DNA from: an uncultured Bradyrhizobium sp.
GTDB taxonomy: Bacteria > Pseudomonadota > Alphaproteobacteria > Rhizobiales > Xanthobacteraceae
NCBI RefSeq assembly: GCF_947648125.1
Contig: NZ_CANSMR010000005.1
Location: 186,001-250,000 of the forward strand
Direction of reading: 5' to 3'
Length of the DNA stretch: 64,000 bases
Below, piece by piece: positions 18,478 through 27,563 of this stretch (position 1 is its first letter; each line of letters starts with the position of its first letter). Both the position numbers and the translations under genes were made by a program. The notes beneath the pieces were generated by a model, which saw only the letters and a list, made by a program, of their open reading frames with translations, had not been told where the DNA came from and made no database searches.

Positions 18478-18990
18478 TCAGGTCGCGCCGGTCAGTCTCT
18501 TTAGCCAACCCCTCGCGGCCGTACCGGCTTGCTCGGCCGGTTCTGCAGGCTCTCCGACCACGGTTGCAAATGATGCAAAGAATTCTGCCGCGAGCTTCCT
18601 GGCGGTAGAATCGATCAGCCGTGCGCCGAGCTGGGCGAGCTTGCCGCCGATCTGGGCGTCGACCTCATAATGGAGCACCGTGACTTCGGGGCTCTCCGGC
18701 TCGAGTCGTACCGCGGCTCCGCCCTTGGCGAAGCCGGCGACCCCGCCGGAGCCCTCGCCTGAAATCCGGTAACTGTTGGGAGGATCGAGATCGGACAGCG
18801 TGACCTTGCCGCCGAAGGTCGCCTTCACCGGCCCGACCTTGAACACGACGGTCGCGGTCATTTCGGTGGGGGAGGACATGTCGAGCGACTGACACCCGGG
18901 AATGCATTGCTTCAGGATATCGGGATCATTGAGCGCCCCCCAGACCTTCTCTTGTGATGCCGGAATACGCTGTCTGTCATTCATCTGCAT
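18478..18990 (-). CDS. coxG: CoxG, SRPBCC-family CO dehydrogenase accessory protein
   Basis: 170 residues. The opening RIPASQEKVWGALNDPDILKQCIPGC and following KVGPVKATFGGKV are the diagnostic start of CoxG (carbon monoxide dehydrogenase subunit G) proteins, members of the START/SRPBCC fold. In Oligotropha CoxG is implicated in anchoring CO dehydrogenase at the inner face of the cytoplasmic membrane. The basic C-terminal tail (RGWLKRLTG) would fit membrane association. It is the last gene of the compact minus-strand cox cluster, 8 bp after coxF. Confidence 0.88.
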   Translation of the reverse strand: MQMNDRQRIPASQEKVWGALNDPDILKQCIPGCQSLDMSSPTEMTATVVFKVGPVKATFGGKVTLSDLDPPNSYRISGEGSGGVAGFAKGGAAVRLEPESPEVTVLHYEVDAQIGGKLAQLGARLIDSTARKLAAEFFASFATVVGEPAEPAEQAGTAARGWLKRLTGAT

Positions 18991-18998
18991 ATCGGAAC

Positions 18999-19835
18999 TC
19001 AGCTCCTTGCAACGGGGTTGGTGGCGCGCTGGCCGCGGCGGCGCTCGACGGTGATTTCGGCGAGGATCGACATTGCAATCTCTTCCGGGGTGATGGCGCC
19101 GAGATCGAGGCCTGCCGGCGCCTTGACGCGATCGATCGCGGCAGCCTCAAGGCCTGCGGCGATCAGCTTGTCGCGCAGCGCAGCCATCTTGCGACGGCTG
19201 CCGACAAAGGCGTGATAGGCCGCATTGATCGCCAACGCATGCTTGAGCGCAAGCTCGTCGCCCTTACCCTGCGTCGACACCACGACGAAGCGGCGGGCGT
19301 CAACGAGACAACGCGGCTCGAAGCCGTCGACGATGACGTGAGCATCGGGCGCAGCAATGATGTCTGACGCCGGCGCGGCGAGAGTCACGTGGTAGCCGAG
19401 CTGGCGTGCCTGCGCGGCCAGCGACAGCGCGACCGGGCTCGCACCAAGGATGACCAGCGACGGGTGCGGCAAGACCGGCTCCACGAAAATATCCATCGTG
19501 CCCTTGCTTGGGCACATGTTGCTGGCGAACCGCACGCCGTCCTTGCTCTCGCCGGGCCTGACCCCAAGCTCGGCGAGCAGGTTCTCCGGCTGCACCGAGA
19601 CCATCCGCGGCTCGCCGTCGGCCAGCGCGTCGCGCGCGGCTTTCAGCACCGCGCCCTTGGCGCAGCCGCCGCCGATCCAGCCCGCGGCAATGGTGCCATC
19701 AGGCCGGATGATCGCCTTCGCACCGGCCTTGGCCGCCGTCACCGATACCGTGCGCACCACCGTCGCCAGCACGAAGGCCTGCTCGGCCGCCTTCATCTGC
19801 GCGACCAGATCCATCACCTCGACCTGCACACCCAT
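18999..19835 (-). CDS. coxF: CoxF, XdhC/CoxI-family molybdenum-cofactor maturation protein
   Basis: 278 residues from the ATG at 19835, directly next to the coxE stop (1-bp gap). The N-terminal XdhC domain shows QAFVLATVVRT...AAKAGAKAIIRPDG and WIGGGCAKGAVLKAA. The C-terminal Rossmann-like half starts VILGASPVALSLAAQARQLGYHV, and ALKHALAINAAYHAFVGSRRK is the XdhC_C signature. XdhC-type proteins insert or sulfurate the molybdenum cofactor of xanthine-oxidase-family enzymes; in CO dehydrogenase the CoxDEF proteins help build the CuSMoO2 centre. The gene position between coxE and coxG matches the Oligotropha order. Confidence 0.88.
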   Translation of the reverse strand: MGVQVEVMDLVAQMKAAEQAFVLATVVRTVSVTAAKAGAKAIIRPDGTIAAGWIGGGCAKGAVLKAARDALADGEPRMVSVQPENLLAELGVRPGESKDGVRFASNMCPSKGTMDIFVEPVLPHPSLVILGASPVALSLAAQARQLGYHVTLAAPASDIIAAPDAHVIVDGFEPRCLVDARRFVVVSTQGKGDELALKHALAINAAYHAFVGSRRKMAALRDKLIAAGLEAAAIDRVKAPAGLDLGAITPEEIAMSILAEITVERRRGQRATNPVARS

Positions 19836-19836
19836 C

Positions 19837-21048
19837 TCAAAGCCTCGCAAGATAAGGTTCGAGCGCGGTCAGGCTCGCAAGCGTGTTGGCCGGCGCGTAC
19901 AGATCAATATACGGCAGCGCCGCCTTGATACCGCGCGCCTCCGCCGCGTAGCCCTGCCATCCCATCATCGGATTGAGCCAGACGATGCGGCGGCAGCGGC
20001 GGCCGAGCGCGGCCATCTCGCGGCCGAGCAGCGCGGCCTCGCCGGTCTCGTAGCCATCGGACACGATCATCACGCAGGTGCGCGAATGGATCACGCGCGC
20101 GGCATGCCAGCGATTGAACGTCTGCAGGCTCTCGCCAATCCTGGTGCCGCCGCCGGCGCCCTGCGCCAGGATCGCAAGGCGATCCAGTGCGCGGCCGGCG
20201 TCCTTTTCCTTCATCGCGCCGGAGACATGGGCCAGACGCGTGTGAAACAGGAATGCTTCGGCCTCGCGGAATTCATCGAGCACACCGTGGATGAAGCGTA
20301 AAAAGACACCCGTGTACATGCTCATCGAGCCGGAGGCATCGAGCAGCACCACCAATCGCAACGGCTTCGGCTTGCGCTGCCGCTTCACGAGGCTGATCGG
20401 CACACCGCCATGGCTGATATTGCCGTGAATGGTGCGGCGCAGATCGAGCCGGGCGCCACGCCTTCGCGCCAAATCGCGCCGCGTCAGCCGCGTCCGCATC
20501 GCGCGCGCCAGTTGCGCAGCCGCGAGGTGGGCCTGCGCGACCTGTTCGGAATCGGCCATGTAGCGGAAATCGACCTCGGCGAGGTTTTCCGTGCGCGAGG
20601 CGCCTTCCATGCGTCCCTTGCCCGAAAGCTCATTCTCGGTCCCGTCGACCGAGGGCACCTGATCCATCGCCGTCTCAGGGCCCGCGCGAGGCTCAGCCGG
20701 CTGGTTCGGCAGGCTCTTCAGCGAAGGATTGTTCGCCGCCTTCGCAACACCCGTGACGACGGAGCGCGACCGCACCCGCTTGCCGAGCCAGAATGCATCA
20801 AAAATGCCGTCAAATTTCTCCCAATCGGACTTGCGCGCCGAAAAGAGATGCTTGAAGGCTGAGCGGAGCAGGCCCGGCCGCGCCGCATAGCCGGCGGCCA
20901 TCAGCGCGGCGGCGTCCTGCCCCTCGGCGAGACCGACGGCGAAGCCGCCGTCGCGCAAGGTCCGCAAGAACGTCGCGAGCCTAGTCGAGACGAGACGGGA
21001 CACCTCGTTGATATCGTCGAAATCGGGAGATGCGCCGCAGCAGCTCAT
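19837..21048 (-). CDS. coxE: CoxE, von Willebrand A-domain CO dehydrogenase maturation protein
   Basis: 403 residues from the ATG at 21048, which overlaps the coxD stop (ATGA). The N-terminus carries a paired Cys (MSCCGASPDFDDINEV). The C-terminal half is a VWA domain with MIDAS motif LVVLLDASGSMS, later VIVSDGYETGEAA and NPMMGWQGY. CoxE works with the AAA+ ATPase CoxD to mature the active site of CO dehydrogenase, as MoxR/VWA pairs do elsewhere. The central segment, about residues 95-190, is variable and Pro/Arg-rich. Confidence 0.9.
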   Translation of the reverse strand: MSCCGASPDFDDINEVSRLVSTRLATFLRTLRDGGFAVGLAEGQDAAALMAAGYAARPGLLRSAFKHLFSARKSDWEKFDGIFDAFWLGKRVRSRSVVTGVAKAANNPSLKSLPNQPAEPRAGPETAMDQVPSVDGTENELSGKGRMEGASRTENLAEVDFRYMADSEQVAQAHLAAAQLARAMRTRLTRRDLARRRGARLDLRRTIHGNISHGGVPISLVKRQRKPKPLRLVVLLDASGSMSMYTGVFLRFIHGVLDEFREAEAFLFHTRLAHVSGAMKEKDAGRALDRLAILAQGAGGGTRIGESLQTFNRWHAARVIHSRTCVMIVSDGYETGEAALLGREMAALGRRCRRIVWLNPMMGWQGYAAEARGIKAALPYIDLYAPANTLASLTALEPYLARL

Positions 21049-21917
21049 GCAACCTTCCCCAACAAACGTTCGCTGACCTCGCGCGTCACCCGCGCCTTGT
21101 CCTCCTGCGTCTTGAGCAGGCACATCAGGGTTTCGTGCACGATCTCGGGCGCGTCGTGCAGGTCTTTCACGTCAAGCCCGACCAGCGCCGCCGCCCAATC
21201 CAGCGTCTCCGCCACGCCCGGCACCTTGCGGAGTTCCTCCTTGCGGATGCCCTCGACCATGCGCGCAATCTGCAGCGCCAGCGAGGCGCCGGCGCCGTCA
21301 ATACGCGTCATGATGATGCGCGCCTCGCGCTCGACGTCGGGGTAGTCGACATAGTGGTAGAGGCAGCGTCGGCGCAGCGCATCGGAGAGTTCGCGCGTGC
21401 CATTCGACGTCAGCACCACATGCGGGATCGCGGTTGCGTTGATCGTGCCGAGTTCGGGGATCGAGACCTGGAAGTCCGACAATAGCTCGAGCAGGAATGC
21501 CTCGAACTCGTCGTCGGCGCGGTCGATCTCGTCGATCAGCAGCACCGGCGGCTTCGCGCGACGGATCGCGGCCAGCAGCGGCCGCTCCAGCAGATACTTT
21601 TCCGAGAAGATCTGGTGCTCGACCGCATCAGCATCGGTGCCGCGATGCGCCTGGATCGACAGCAATTGGCGCTGGTAGTTCCACTCGTAGAGCGCTGCCG
21701 ACTGGTCGAGCCCCTCGTAGCATTGCAGCCGGATCAGTTCGGTCGCGTGCACAGCGGCCAGCGCCTTCGCTACTTCGGTCTTGCCGACGCCCGCCTCGCC
21801 TTCCAGCAGAAGCGGACGCCGCAACAGCTGCATCAGCGAGATCGCGGTCGCAAGCTCGCCGTCGGCGATATAGCCGGCGTCGCCGAGTGCTTGCGCGATC
21901 TGGTCACGGGTCTTCAT
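21045..21917 (-). CDS. coxD: CoxD, MoxR-type AAA+ ATPase
   Basis: 290 residues from the ATG at 21917, inside a 4-bp overlap with the coxL stop. Walker A is EGEAGVGKTEVAKAL near residue 34, Walker B is VLLIDEIDRADDEFE, sensor 1 is VLTSNGTRELSDALRRRC, and the second arginine and lid region fit MoxR ATPases. In Oligotropha CoxD is membrane-associated and needed to assemble the [CuSMoO2] site of CO dehydrogenase. Tight coupling to coxL and coxE supports the same role here. Confidence 0.92.
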   Translation of the reverse strand: MKTRDQIAQALGDAGYIADGELATAISLMQLLRRPLLLEGEAGVGKTEVAKALAAVHATELIRLQCYEGLDQSAALYEWNYQRQLLSIQAHRGTDADAVEHQIFSEKYLLERPLLAAIRRAKPPVLLIDEIDRADDEFEAFLLELLSDFQVSIPELGTINATAIPHVVLTSNGTRELSDALRRRCLYHYVDYPDVEREARIIMTRIDGAGASLALQIARMVEGIRKEELRKVPGVAETLDWAAALVGLDVKDLHDAPEIVHETLMCLLKTQEDKARVTREVSERLLGKVA

Positions 21918-24340
21918 GCTGAAGCGAACACGCCGAGGTTCTTCGCCGCCTGCCAGTTCCGCCAAAAATCATGCGGCATCTGGATGTGAGTCGAGCCGAG
22001 GAACGAGAACGCGTCGTTGACGGCGTTGGAGAATGCCGGCACGCCGCCGACATTCGGGCTTTCGCCGACGCCCTTGGCACCGATCGGATGGTGCGGCGAC
22101 GGGGTGACGGTGAAGTCGGTCTCCCAATGCGGCGTCTCGACCGCGGTCGGCATGAAGAAGTCCATGAACGAGCCGGTGACCACGTTGCCCTCGGCGTCGT
22201 ATCGGATCTCCTGCCCCATCGCGATCGCGAAGGCCTCGGTGAGGCCGCCATGCACCTGGCCCTCGATGATCATCGGGTTGATCCGTGTGCCGCAATCGTC
22301 GAGCGCATAGAAGCGCTTGACCTTGTAGACGCCGGTGTCGACATCGATGGTCATGACGCAGATATAGGCTCCGAACGGATAGGTCATGTTGGGCGGATCG
22401 TAATAGCTGACCGCCTCCAACCCGGGCTCCATGCCGGGCGGCACGGAATTGTACGCGGCCCAGCAGATGTCCTTCATCGACATGAACTTCTCCGGCAGAC
22501 CCTTGACGCGGAAGCCGTCGATGTCCCACTCGAGATCGTCTTCGTGGACCTCGAGCTTGTAGGCGGCGATCATCTGCGCCTTGGCCTTGATCTTGCGCGC
22601 AGCCATCGCGATTGCAGCACCTGCGACCGGCGTCGAGCGCGAACCGTAGGTGCCGAGCCCGTAGGGCGCGGTGTCGGTGTTGCCCTCCTCGACCATGATG
22701 TTGTCGGCGGGAATGCCGATTTCGGTGGCAATGATCTGCGCCCAGGTCGTCTCGTGTCCCTGGCCCTGGCTCTTGGTGCCCATCCGAGCGATGCCGGCAC
22801 CAGTCGGATGCATGCGAATCTCGCAGGAATCGAACATTGCGATGCCCAGAATATCGCAATTCTTCGAGGGGCCGGCGCCGACGATCTCAGTGAAGAAGGA
22901 GACACCGATGCCCATGATCTCGCGGGTCTCGCCCCGTTTGAACGCGGCGCGCATCTGCTGCTGCTCCTTGCGGAGCTCGGCGTACTTTACCGTCTCCATC
23001 GCCTTTCGCATGGCGGTGCCGTAGTCGCCGGAGTCGTATTCCCAACCGAGCGCGGAGTGGTACGGGAACTGCTCGGGCTTGATGAAGTTCTTCAAGCGCA
23101 ATTCGGCGGGATCCATGCCGAGCTTCTGCGCCAGAATGTCCATCGCACGCTCGATGCAGTAGGCTGCCTCCGTGACGCGGAACGAGCAGCGATAGGCGAC
23201 ACCCCCGGGTGCCTTGTTGGTATAGACACCGTCGACCGCGAGGTGAGCGGTCGGGAAATCATACGACCCGGTGACAATATTGAAGAAGCCCGCCGGCCAT
23301 TTCGACGGATCGGCACAGGCGTCGAACGCGCCGTGATCTGCGAGCACATGGACGCGCAACCCCGTAACCTTGCCCTCCTTCGTCGCGGCAATTTCCGTCG
23401 TCATGTGATAGTCGCGGGCGAACGAGGTCGCGGTCAAATTCTCGATACGGTCCTCGACCCATTTCACCGGCTTGCCGGTGACGATCGAGGCGACCGCCGC
23501 GCAGATGTAGCCGGGATAGGCGCCGACCTTGTTGCCGAAACCACCGCCGATGTCCGGCGCAATCACATGGATCTTCTGCTCGGGCAGTTTCGCGATCAGC
23601 GCCACCACGGTGCGGATCACGTGCGGCGCCTGGAAGGTGCCCCAGATCGTCAGCTCGCCCTTGATCTTGTCGAAGGAGCAGACACACTGGCAGGTCTCGA
23701 GCGGCGACGGATGGGTGCGGTGATAGGAGATCATTTCCTTGATCGTCACCTCGGCCTTCTTGAAGGCGGCGTCCGTCAAATCCTTGTCGCCGACGGTCCA
23801 TTCGAAGATGTGGTTGTGATGCTTGCGCGGGCCGTGCGCACCCGCGATCTTTCCGGCGAGATCCTCGCGCAGGACCGGCGCATCCTTGTCCATCGCCTTG
23901 AACGGATCGATCAGCGGCGGCAGCGCCTCGTACTCGACCTTGACCTTGTTGATGCCGTCATCGGCAGCGTAGCGGTCGGTCGCAACCACGAAGGCGACTT
24001 CCTGATTCTGGAACAACACCTTGCCGTCGGCGAGCACCATCTGCACGTCGCCGGCGAGCGTGGGCATCCAGGCGAGGTTGACGGTCTTCAGCGTCTCCGC
24101 GGTGATGACCGCGAGCACGCCCGGAACCTTCAACGCCTCCGTGTCGTCGATCGATTTGACGCGCGCATGGGCATGCGGCGAGCGGACGAAATCGCCATGC
24201 AGCATACCCGGCAGTTTCACGTCGTCGACGTAATTGCCCTTGCCCTGGGTGAAGCGGATGTCCTCGACCCGCTTACGCTTGCAGCCCATACCTTCGAGCG
24301 CGGCGGTGCGTTGTTCCCGCGTGGGAGTCATGTCGTTCAT
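21914..24340 (-). CDS. coxL: Aerobic carbon monoxide dehydrogenase, large subunit, form I
   Basis: 808 residues from the ATG at 24340 ([10 protein letters not shown]...), overlapping the coxS end by 4 bp; a longer frame to 24535 merely covers coxS. The molybdopterin-binding large subunit oxidises CO to CO2 at a Mo-S-Cu site. The active-site loop reads VAYRCSFR with Cys at about residue 385, the form I signature that separates true CO dehydrogenases from form II (AYRGAGR) homologues. The catalytic Glu is in GVGES at about residue 760. Both positions lie three residues before Cys388 and Glu763 of the Oligotropha enzyme, a close match in length and register. Gln-rich [12 protein letters not shown] near 520 is the cofactor loop. 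Confidence 0.96.
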   Translation of the reverse strand: MNDMTPTREQRTAALEGMGCKRKRVEDIRFTQGKGNYVDDVKLPGMLHGDFVRSPHAHARVKSIDDTEALKVPGVLAVITAETLKTVNLAWMPTLAGDVQMVLADGKVLFQNQEVAFVVATDRYAADDGINKVKVEYEALPPLIDPFKAMDKDAPVLREDLAGKIAGAHGPRKHHNHIFEWTVGDKDLTDAAFKKAEVTIKEMISYHRTHPSPLETCQCVCSFDKIKGELTIWGTFQAPHVIRTVVALIAKLPEQKIHVIAPDIGGGFGNKVGAYPGYICAAVASIVTGKPVKWVEDRIENLTATSFARDYHMTTEIAATKEGKVTGLRVHVLADHGAFDACADPSKWPAGFFNIVTGSYDFPTAHLAVDGVYTNKAPGGVAYRCSFRVTEAAYCIERAMDILAQKLGMDPAELRLKNFIKPEQFPYHSALGWEYDSGDYGTAMRKAMETVKYAELRKEQQQMRAAFKRGETREIMGIGVSFFTEIVGAGPSKNCDILGIAMFDSCEIRMHPTGAGIARMGTKSQGQGHETTWAQIIATEIGIPADNIMVEEGNTDTAPYGLGTYGSRSTPVAGAAIAMAARKIKAKAQMIAAYKLEVHEDDLEWDIDGFRVKGLPEKFMSMKDICWAAYNSVPPGMEPGLEAVSYYDPPNMTYPFGAYICVMTIDVDTGVYKVKRFYALDDCGTRINPMIIEGQVHGGLTEAFAIAMGQEIRYDAEGNVVTGSFMDFFMPTAVETPHWETDFTVTPSPHHPIGAKGVGESPNVGGVPAFSNAVNDAFSFLGSTHIQMPHDFWRNWQAAKNLGVFASA

Positions 24341-24837
24341 TCTGCGGCCTCCCGGAATTCCACGCCGTTGATCTTGGCGGCGGCGTATTGAATGGCTTTG
24401 ACGATGTTCTGGTAGCCCGTGCAGCGGCAGATGTTGCCGGAGATGCCCATCCGGATTTCGTCCTCGCTCGGTGATGGGTTCTCCTTGAGAAGCCGCTGCG
24501 CGCGCATGATCATGCCCGGCGTGCAGAAGCCGCATTGCAAGCCGTGCATCATGCGGAAACCTTCCTGCAGGGCGGAGAGCGAGCCGTCGGCATTGGCCAT
24601 CCCCTCGATGGTCGTGATGTCAGAGCCGTTGGCCTGCACCGCGAACATGGTGCAGGATTTCACCGACATGCCGTCGATATCGACGGTGCAGGCGCCGCAA
24701 TGCGTGGTCTCACAGCCGATGTGGGTACCGGTCATCTGCAAATTCTCGCGGATGAAATGCACGAGCAACGTGCGCGGCTCGACGAGGCCTTCGACCTCGG
24801 CGCCGTTCACCTTCATGGTGATGTGCGTTTTTGCCAT
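24337..24837 (-). CDS. coxS: Aerobic carbon monoxide dehydrogenase, small [2Fe-2S] subunit
   Basis: 166 residues. Eight cysteines are arranged for two [2Fe-2S] clusters: plant-ferredoxin type at C42, C47, C50 and C62 ([12 protein letters not shown]), and the all-helical type at C102, C105, C137 and C139 ([18 protein letters not shown]). It passes electrons from the Mo site to the FAD in CoxM. Its start lies 11 bp after the coxM stop and its end overlaps coxL, an M-S-L order typical of CO dehydrogenase operons. Confidence 0.95.
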   Translation of the reverse strand: MAKTHITMKVNGAEVEGLVEPRTLLVHFIRENLQMTGTHIGCETTHCGACTVDIDGMSVKSCTMFAVQANGSDITTIEGMANADGSLSALQEGFRMMHGLQCGFCTPGMIMRAQRLLKENPSPSEDEIRMGISGNICRCTGYQNIVKAIQYAAAKINGVEFREAAE

Positions 24838-24848
24838 CTGTCCCTCCC

Positions 24849-25712
24849 CTAGCTGGCTTTGGCTGCGGCGCGCTGCAACGCGCGCGTGACCATGATTCCG
24901 CCGACATGCTTGCGGTATTCGACCGGGCCGCGCGCATCGGCGGCGGGGGCCATGATCGCTTGCGCCGCTGCAGCGGCCTTCTTCAGGGTGGCCGCATCGA
25001 GGCTGGTGCCGATCACCGCCTTGGCGGCCGCATCGGCCAGCAACGGGATTTCCGACAGATTGGTGAGCCCGATCGCACAGGTCGTGACCTTACCGCCGGA
25101 CATGGTCAGCACCACCGCAGCCGCGGCGGTGGCGTAGTCGCCGACCTTCCGCTTCAGCTTCTCATAGGCATAGCCATGGCCGGCCGCGGGGACCGGAATC
25201 GAGATTGAGGTCAGAAGTTCGCCGGGTTCGATCGCGGTGAAATAGGCGCCCTGATAGTAATCGGTCGCCGCAACCTCGCGCGCGCCGTTCGGACCGTCGA
25301 GATGATAGGTGGCCCACAGCGTCATCATCAGCGCCGGCATGTCGTTGCCGGGATCACCGTTGGCGACGTTGCCGCCGACGGTGCCACGGTAGCGCACCTG
25401 CGGATCGGCAATGAGGAGCGCCGTTTCGTGCAGGATCGGGATGGATTTGGCGATCTCATCGGAAGCCAGCAACTCGTGCTGGGTGGTCATGGCCCCGATC
25501 ACGACCTTGTTGCCATCGCGGCGGATGCCTTTCAGCCCGGCGACGTTATGCAGGTCGACGAGATGCTCTGGCGTCGCCAGCCGAAGCTTCATCATCGGAA
25601 CCAGGCTGTGGCCGCCGGCCAGCGGCCTTGCCTCGTCGCCCAGGGTCGAGAGTAGTTTGACCGCGTCGGCGACCGTCGCCGGCCGGTGATAGCTGAATGG
25701 GCCAGGTATCAT
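24849..25712 (-). CDS. coxM: Aerobic carbon monoxide dehydrogenase, medium FAD subunit
   Basis: 287 residues from the ATG at 25712 ([11 protein letters not shown]), preceded by a strong GGAGGAG ribosome site. FAD-binding motifs [15 protein letters not shown] (about residues 32-46) and [14 protein letters not shown] (about 111-124) are those of the VAO/PCMH-fold CoxM family. It delivers CO-derived electrons to the respiratory chain. It is the first structural gene of coxMSLDEFG, and a candidate regulator site lies 106-135 bp upstream of its start. Confidence 0.94.
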   Translation of the reverse strand: MIPGPFSYHRPATVADAVKLLSTLGDEARPLAGGHSLVPMMKLRLATPEHLVDLHNVAGLKGIRRDGNKVVIGAMTTQHELLASDEIAKSIPILHETALLIADPQVRYRGTVGGNVANGDPGNDMPALMMTLWATYHLDGPNGAREVAATDYYQGAYFTAIEPGELLTSISIPVPAAGHGYAYEKLKRKVGDYATAAAAVVLTMSGGKVTTCAIGLTNLSEIPLLADAAAKAVIGTSLDAATLKKAAAAAQAIMAPAADARGPVEYRKHVGGIMVTRALQRAAAKAS

Positions 25713-25817
25713 GGGTCTCCTCCGTTCGTTCTTTGGCGCTTGGGAGGCGCGGACGTTGGGAGGGAGGCTGTTCCCGGTTGTTTTCGCGCGCAATCGCGGG
25801 GGCACAAAGTCGGGAAA

Positions 25818-25847
25818 TGCGCACGAGTTGCGGAACTCCGCGCACGA
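25818..25847 (-). promoter_or_regulatory. Candidate LytTR (CoxC) binding site: two 9-bp direct repeats, 12-bp spacer
   Basis: On the plus strand TGCGCACGA (25818-25826) and CGCGCACGA (25839-25847) are direct repeats differing at one base, starting 21 bp apart, that is two helical turns. LytTR DNA-binding domains characteristically contact two 9-bp direct repeats with a spacer of about 12 bp. The site lies between coxC, which encodes a LytTR protein, and coxM. A small palindrome GCGGAACTCCGC lies between and over the repeats. The function is inferred from geometry and position only. Confidence 0.5.
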
Positions 25848-25884
25848 AATGCGTCAGCGTTGCGGACCTAATACGTGGCTGAAG

Positions 25885-27099
25885 CTAGGCGTGTCGCCGG
25901 GCGAGGCCCAATCGCGCCTTCACCTCGGCGATCTTGGCGCGGCTGACCGGCACGCAGTGCGGCGACGGGCCGTCGAGTTCGATGATCGCGCCGTCGCCTT
26001 CCTTGCGGACGAAGGTGACGTGGGGGATCGCGACGATATGGCTGCGGTGCACCCGGACGAACAGGCCGGGGTCGAGCTGGGCTTCGGCCTCCGAGATCGA
26101 CCACGGGCACATCCGCTCCCGGGTGCCGTCATGGACCTTGGTGTAATGGGCGTCGGCCCGCACGCTTCTGACATCGGCGGTATCGATGAAGTGGGTGCCG
26201 TCGGCGCCTTCGACCGGCAGCCGGGGCGCGGGTGCGGCACGGGGCGGCTGGCCGATGCCGCCGAGTGGGGTCGGCCGCAGCCGCGGGCTGGTGGGCGCGC
26301 TGCTCGCGTCCGCCGATGGCACATCTGCCGCGAGGCGGTCCGGGTCCGCAACGGCGGCGACCATATCGGCCGTCGGCCCGGCCTTCTTGCGCGGGTCGGG
26401 CACCAGCGACAGCAGAAAACCGGCCGCGATCACGAAGCAGAGCAGCGCCACCACCAGCGACAGCATTTGCGACGATGCGGCCAGTCCCTCGATGTGATGA
26501 TGCGATCCCTCCGACGGCGCGACCAGATGCATGCCGGCCATCGCGGTATAGTGCATGCCCGACACGGCGACCCCGAAGGCGACCGCGCTCAACGCCAGTT
26601 GCACGCCGCCTTGCCGCGCCAGGAAGGCGCGCAGGCCGCCATAGGCCGTGACGATCGCGATTGCGACCGACAGCACCACCATGGCGCCGTCATGCGCCAT
26701 GGCAAAATTACCCGACAGCCCGTGCATGCCGACATAATGCATGCTGACGATGCCGAGCCCGAGCAGGACCGCCGACGATGCCACCCGTAGCATCGACGGC
26801 TCGCCGATGCTGACAAAGAATAACGAGATGCCGACCACCAGCGCACAGATCAGGAATGAGACGATGGTCGGAAGCACCAGATAGACGGTGCCCGCCGGCA
26901 ATGGCGCCGCCAGCATGCCGACGAAATGCATGGTCCAGATGCCGACGGCGAGGAAAAATGCTGCGCCCGCGAGCAACACGCGATGGCTCGCATCAGGCGT
27001 GCCGCGGATGCGCGCAGCCAAGCCGAAGCCGGTGTACCCTCCCAGGATCGCGATCACCACCGAGAGCGCGACGAGATAGGGATCGTGTCCTTCGAACAT
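25885..27099 (-). CDS. coxC: CoxC-like membrane regulator with MHYT sensor and LytTR DNA-binding domain
   Basis: 404 residues from the ATG at 27099, with GGGAGG upstream. Residues about 8-235 form seven hydrophobic segments containing three MHYT-type motifs: TMHFVGM (about 56-62), SMHYVGM (about 119-125) and GMHYTAM (about 181-187). These His/Met sites are proposed to bind a metal, possibly copper, and sense diatomic gases. A Pro/Ala-rich linker (about 240-295) joins a LytTR domain (about 298-398: IDTADVRSVRADAHYTKVH, FVRVHRSHIVAIPHV). CoxC and CoxH of Oligotropha have exactly this architecture. It sits 172 bp upstream of coxM on the same strand and probably controls the operon in response to CO. 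Confidence 0.9.
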   Translation of the reverse strand: MFEGHDPYLVALSVVIAILGGYTGFGLAARIRGTPDASHRVLLAGAAFFLAVGIWTMHFVGMLAAPLPAGTVYLVLPTIVSFLICALVVGISLFFVSIGEPSMLRVASSAVLLGLGIVSMHYVGMHGLSGNFAMAHDGAMVVLSVAIAIVTAYGGLRAFLARQGGVQLALSAVAFGVAVSGMHYTAMAGMHLVAPSEGSHHHIEGLAASSQMLSLVVALLCFVIAAGFLLSLVPDPRKKAGPTADMVAAVADPDRLAADVPSADASSAPTSPRLRPTPLGGIGQPPRAAPAPRLPVEGADGTHFIDTADVRSVRADAHYTKVHDGTRERMCPWSISEAEAQLDPGLFVRVHRSHIVAIPHVTFVRKEGDGAIIELDGPSPHCVPVSRAKIAEVKARLGLARRHA

Positions 27100-27407
27100 G
27101 ATCGTCTCGGCCTCCCCGTCGTCACGGGCGGGCCTCCTCCCGCCGCCGAGTTTACAGGCGCGGCGGCGGAAATTACAATCAATCGATCGTGGCGCGCCGA
27201 ACCGGCGGGAAGATCGGAAGCGACAAAAGCTCTTCAAAACCTGATCGAGCGGGTCGTTCTCTGCCCTGGCCCCAAGGCGGCGAAATGCACGCAACACTGT
27301 ATGGCGAATTGGGGACGATCTTGGCTGGATGGCTCGCCAGGACCACGGAAAGTCGGTGGTTGCGCAGACACACAACCATCTCAAATTGCTATTTCAGGCG
27401 GTCGCTT
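27100..27407. other. Gene-free stretch upstream of coxC
   Basis: About 310 bp between the coxC start and the tRNA fragment. It must contain the coxC promoter, but no convincing element could be assigned and no coding frame looks real. Confidence 0.4.
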
Positions 27408-27461
27408 AGCGTTGCCCTCCGAAGACAAAGGTCACACGTTCGAAACGTGTCGGGTGCGCCA
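27408..27461 (+). pseudogene. 3' fragment of tRNA-Arg (CCG), probable integration-site remnant
   Basis: The bases read as the 3' part of a tRNA. The anticodon arm TTGCC-CTCCGAA-GACAA has anticodon CCG (Arg) and one mismatch in the stem; the variable region AAGGTC follows; the T arm is ACACG-TTCGAAA-CGTGT; the acceptor 3' strand CGGGTGC, discriminator G and encoded CCA complete the end. No matching 5' acceptor (GCACCCG) or D arm precedes it, so it cannot be a working tRNA. Such 3' halves are typically left at one border of an element integrated by a tyrosine recombinase into a tRNA gene. Confidence 0.8.
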
Positions 27462-27474
27462 CGTTCCCGCCATT

Positions 27475-27492
27475 CAGAACAAAACTGCGAAC
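27475..27492 (+). repeat. Dispersed repeat, copy 3
   Basis: CAGAACAAAACTGCGAAC, identical to 9169-9186, lies 13 bp after the tRNA-Arg fragment. The preceding CCGCCATT is the reverse complement of the AATGGCGG that precedes copy 1, as if copies are built from a palindrome around TTCTGAATGGCGG. Confidence 0.7.
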
Positions 27493-27563
27493 AATCCTTT
27501 CTTCTTGCCGTCCCCGCGAATGCGGGCCGACCGTAGGCACGGCTCCATTTCCCGGCCTGCTTT

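Noticed and set aside
21971-24391. An 806-residue open frame on the plus strand opposite coxL
   Set aside because: It mirrors coxL codons in high-GC DNA, is His/Arg/Asp-rich without domains, and coxL itself is certain.
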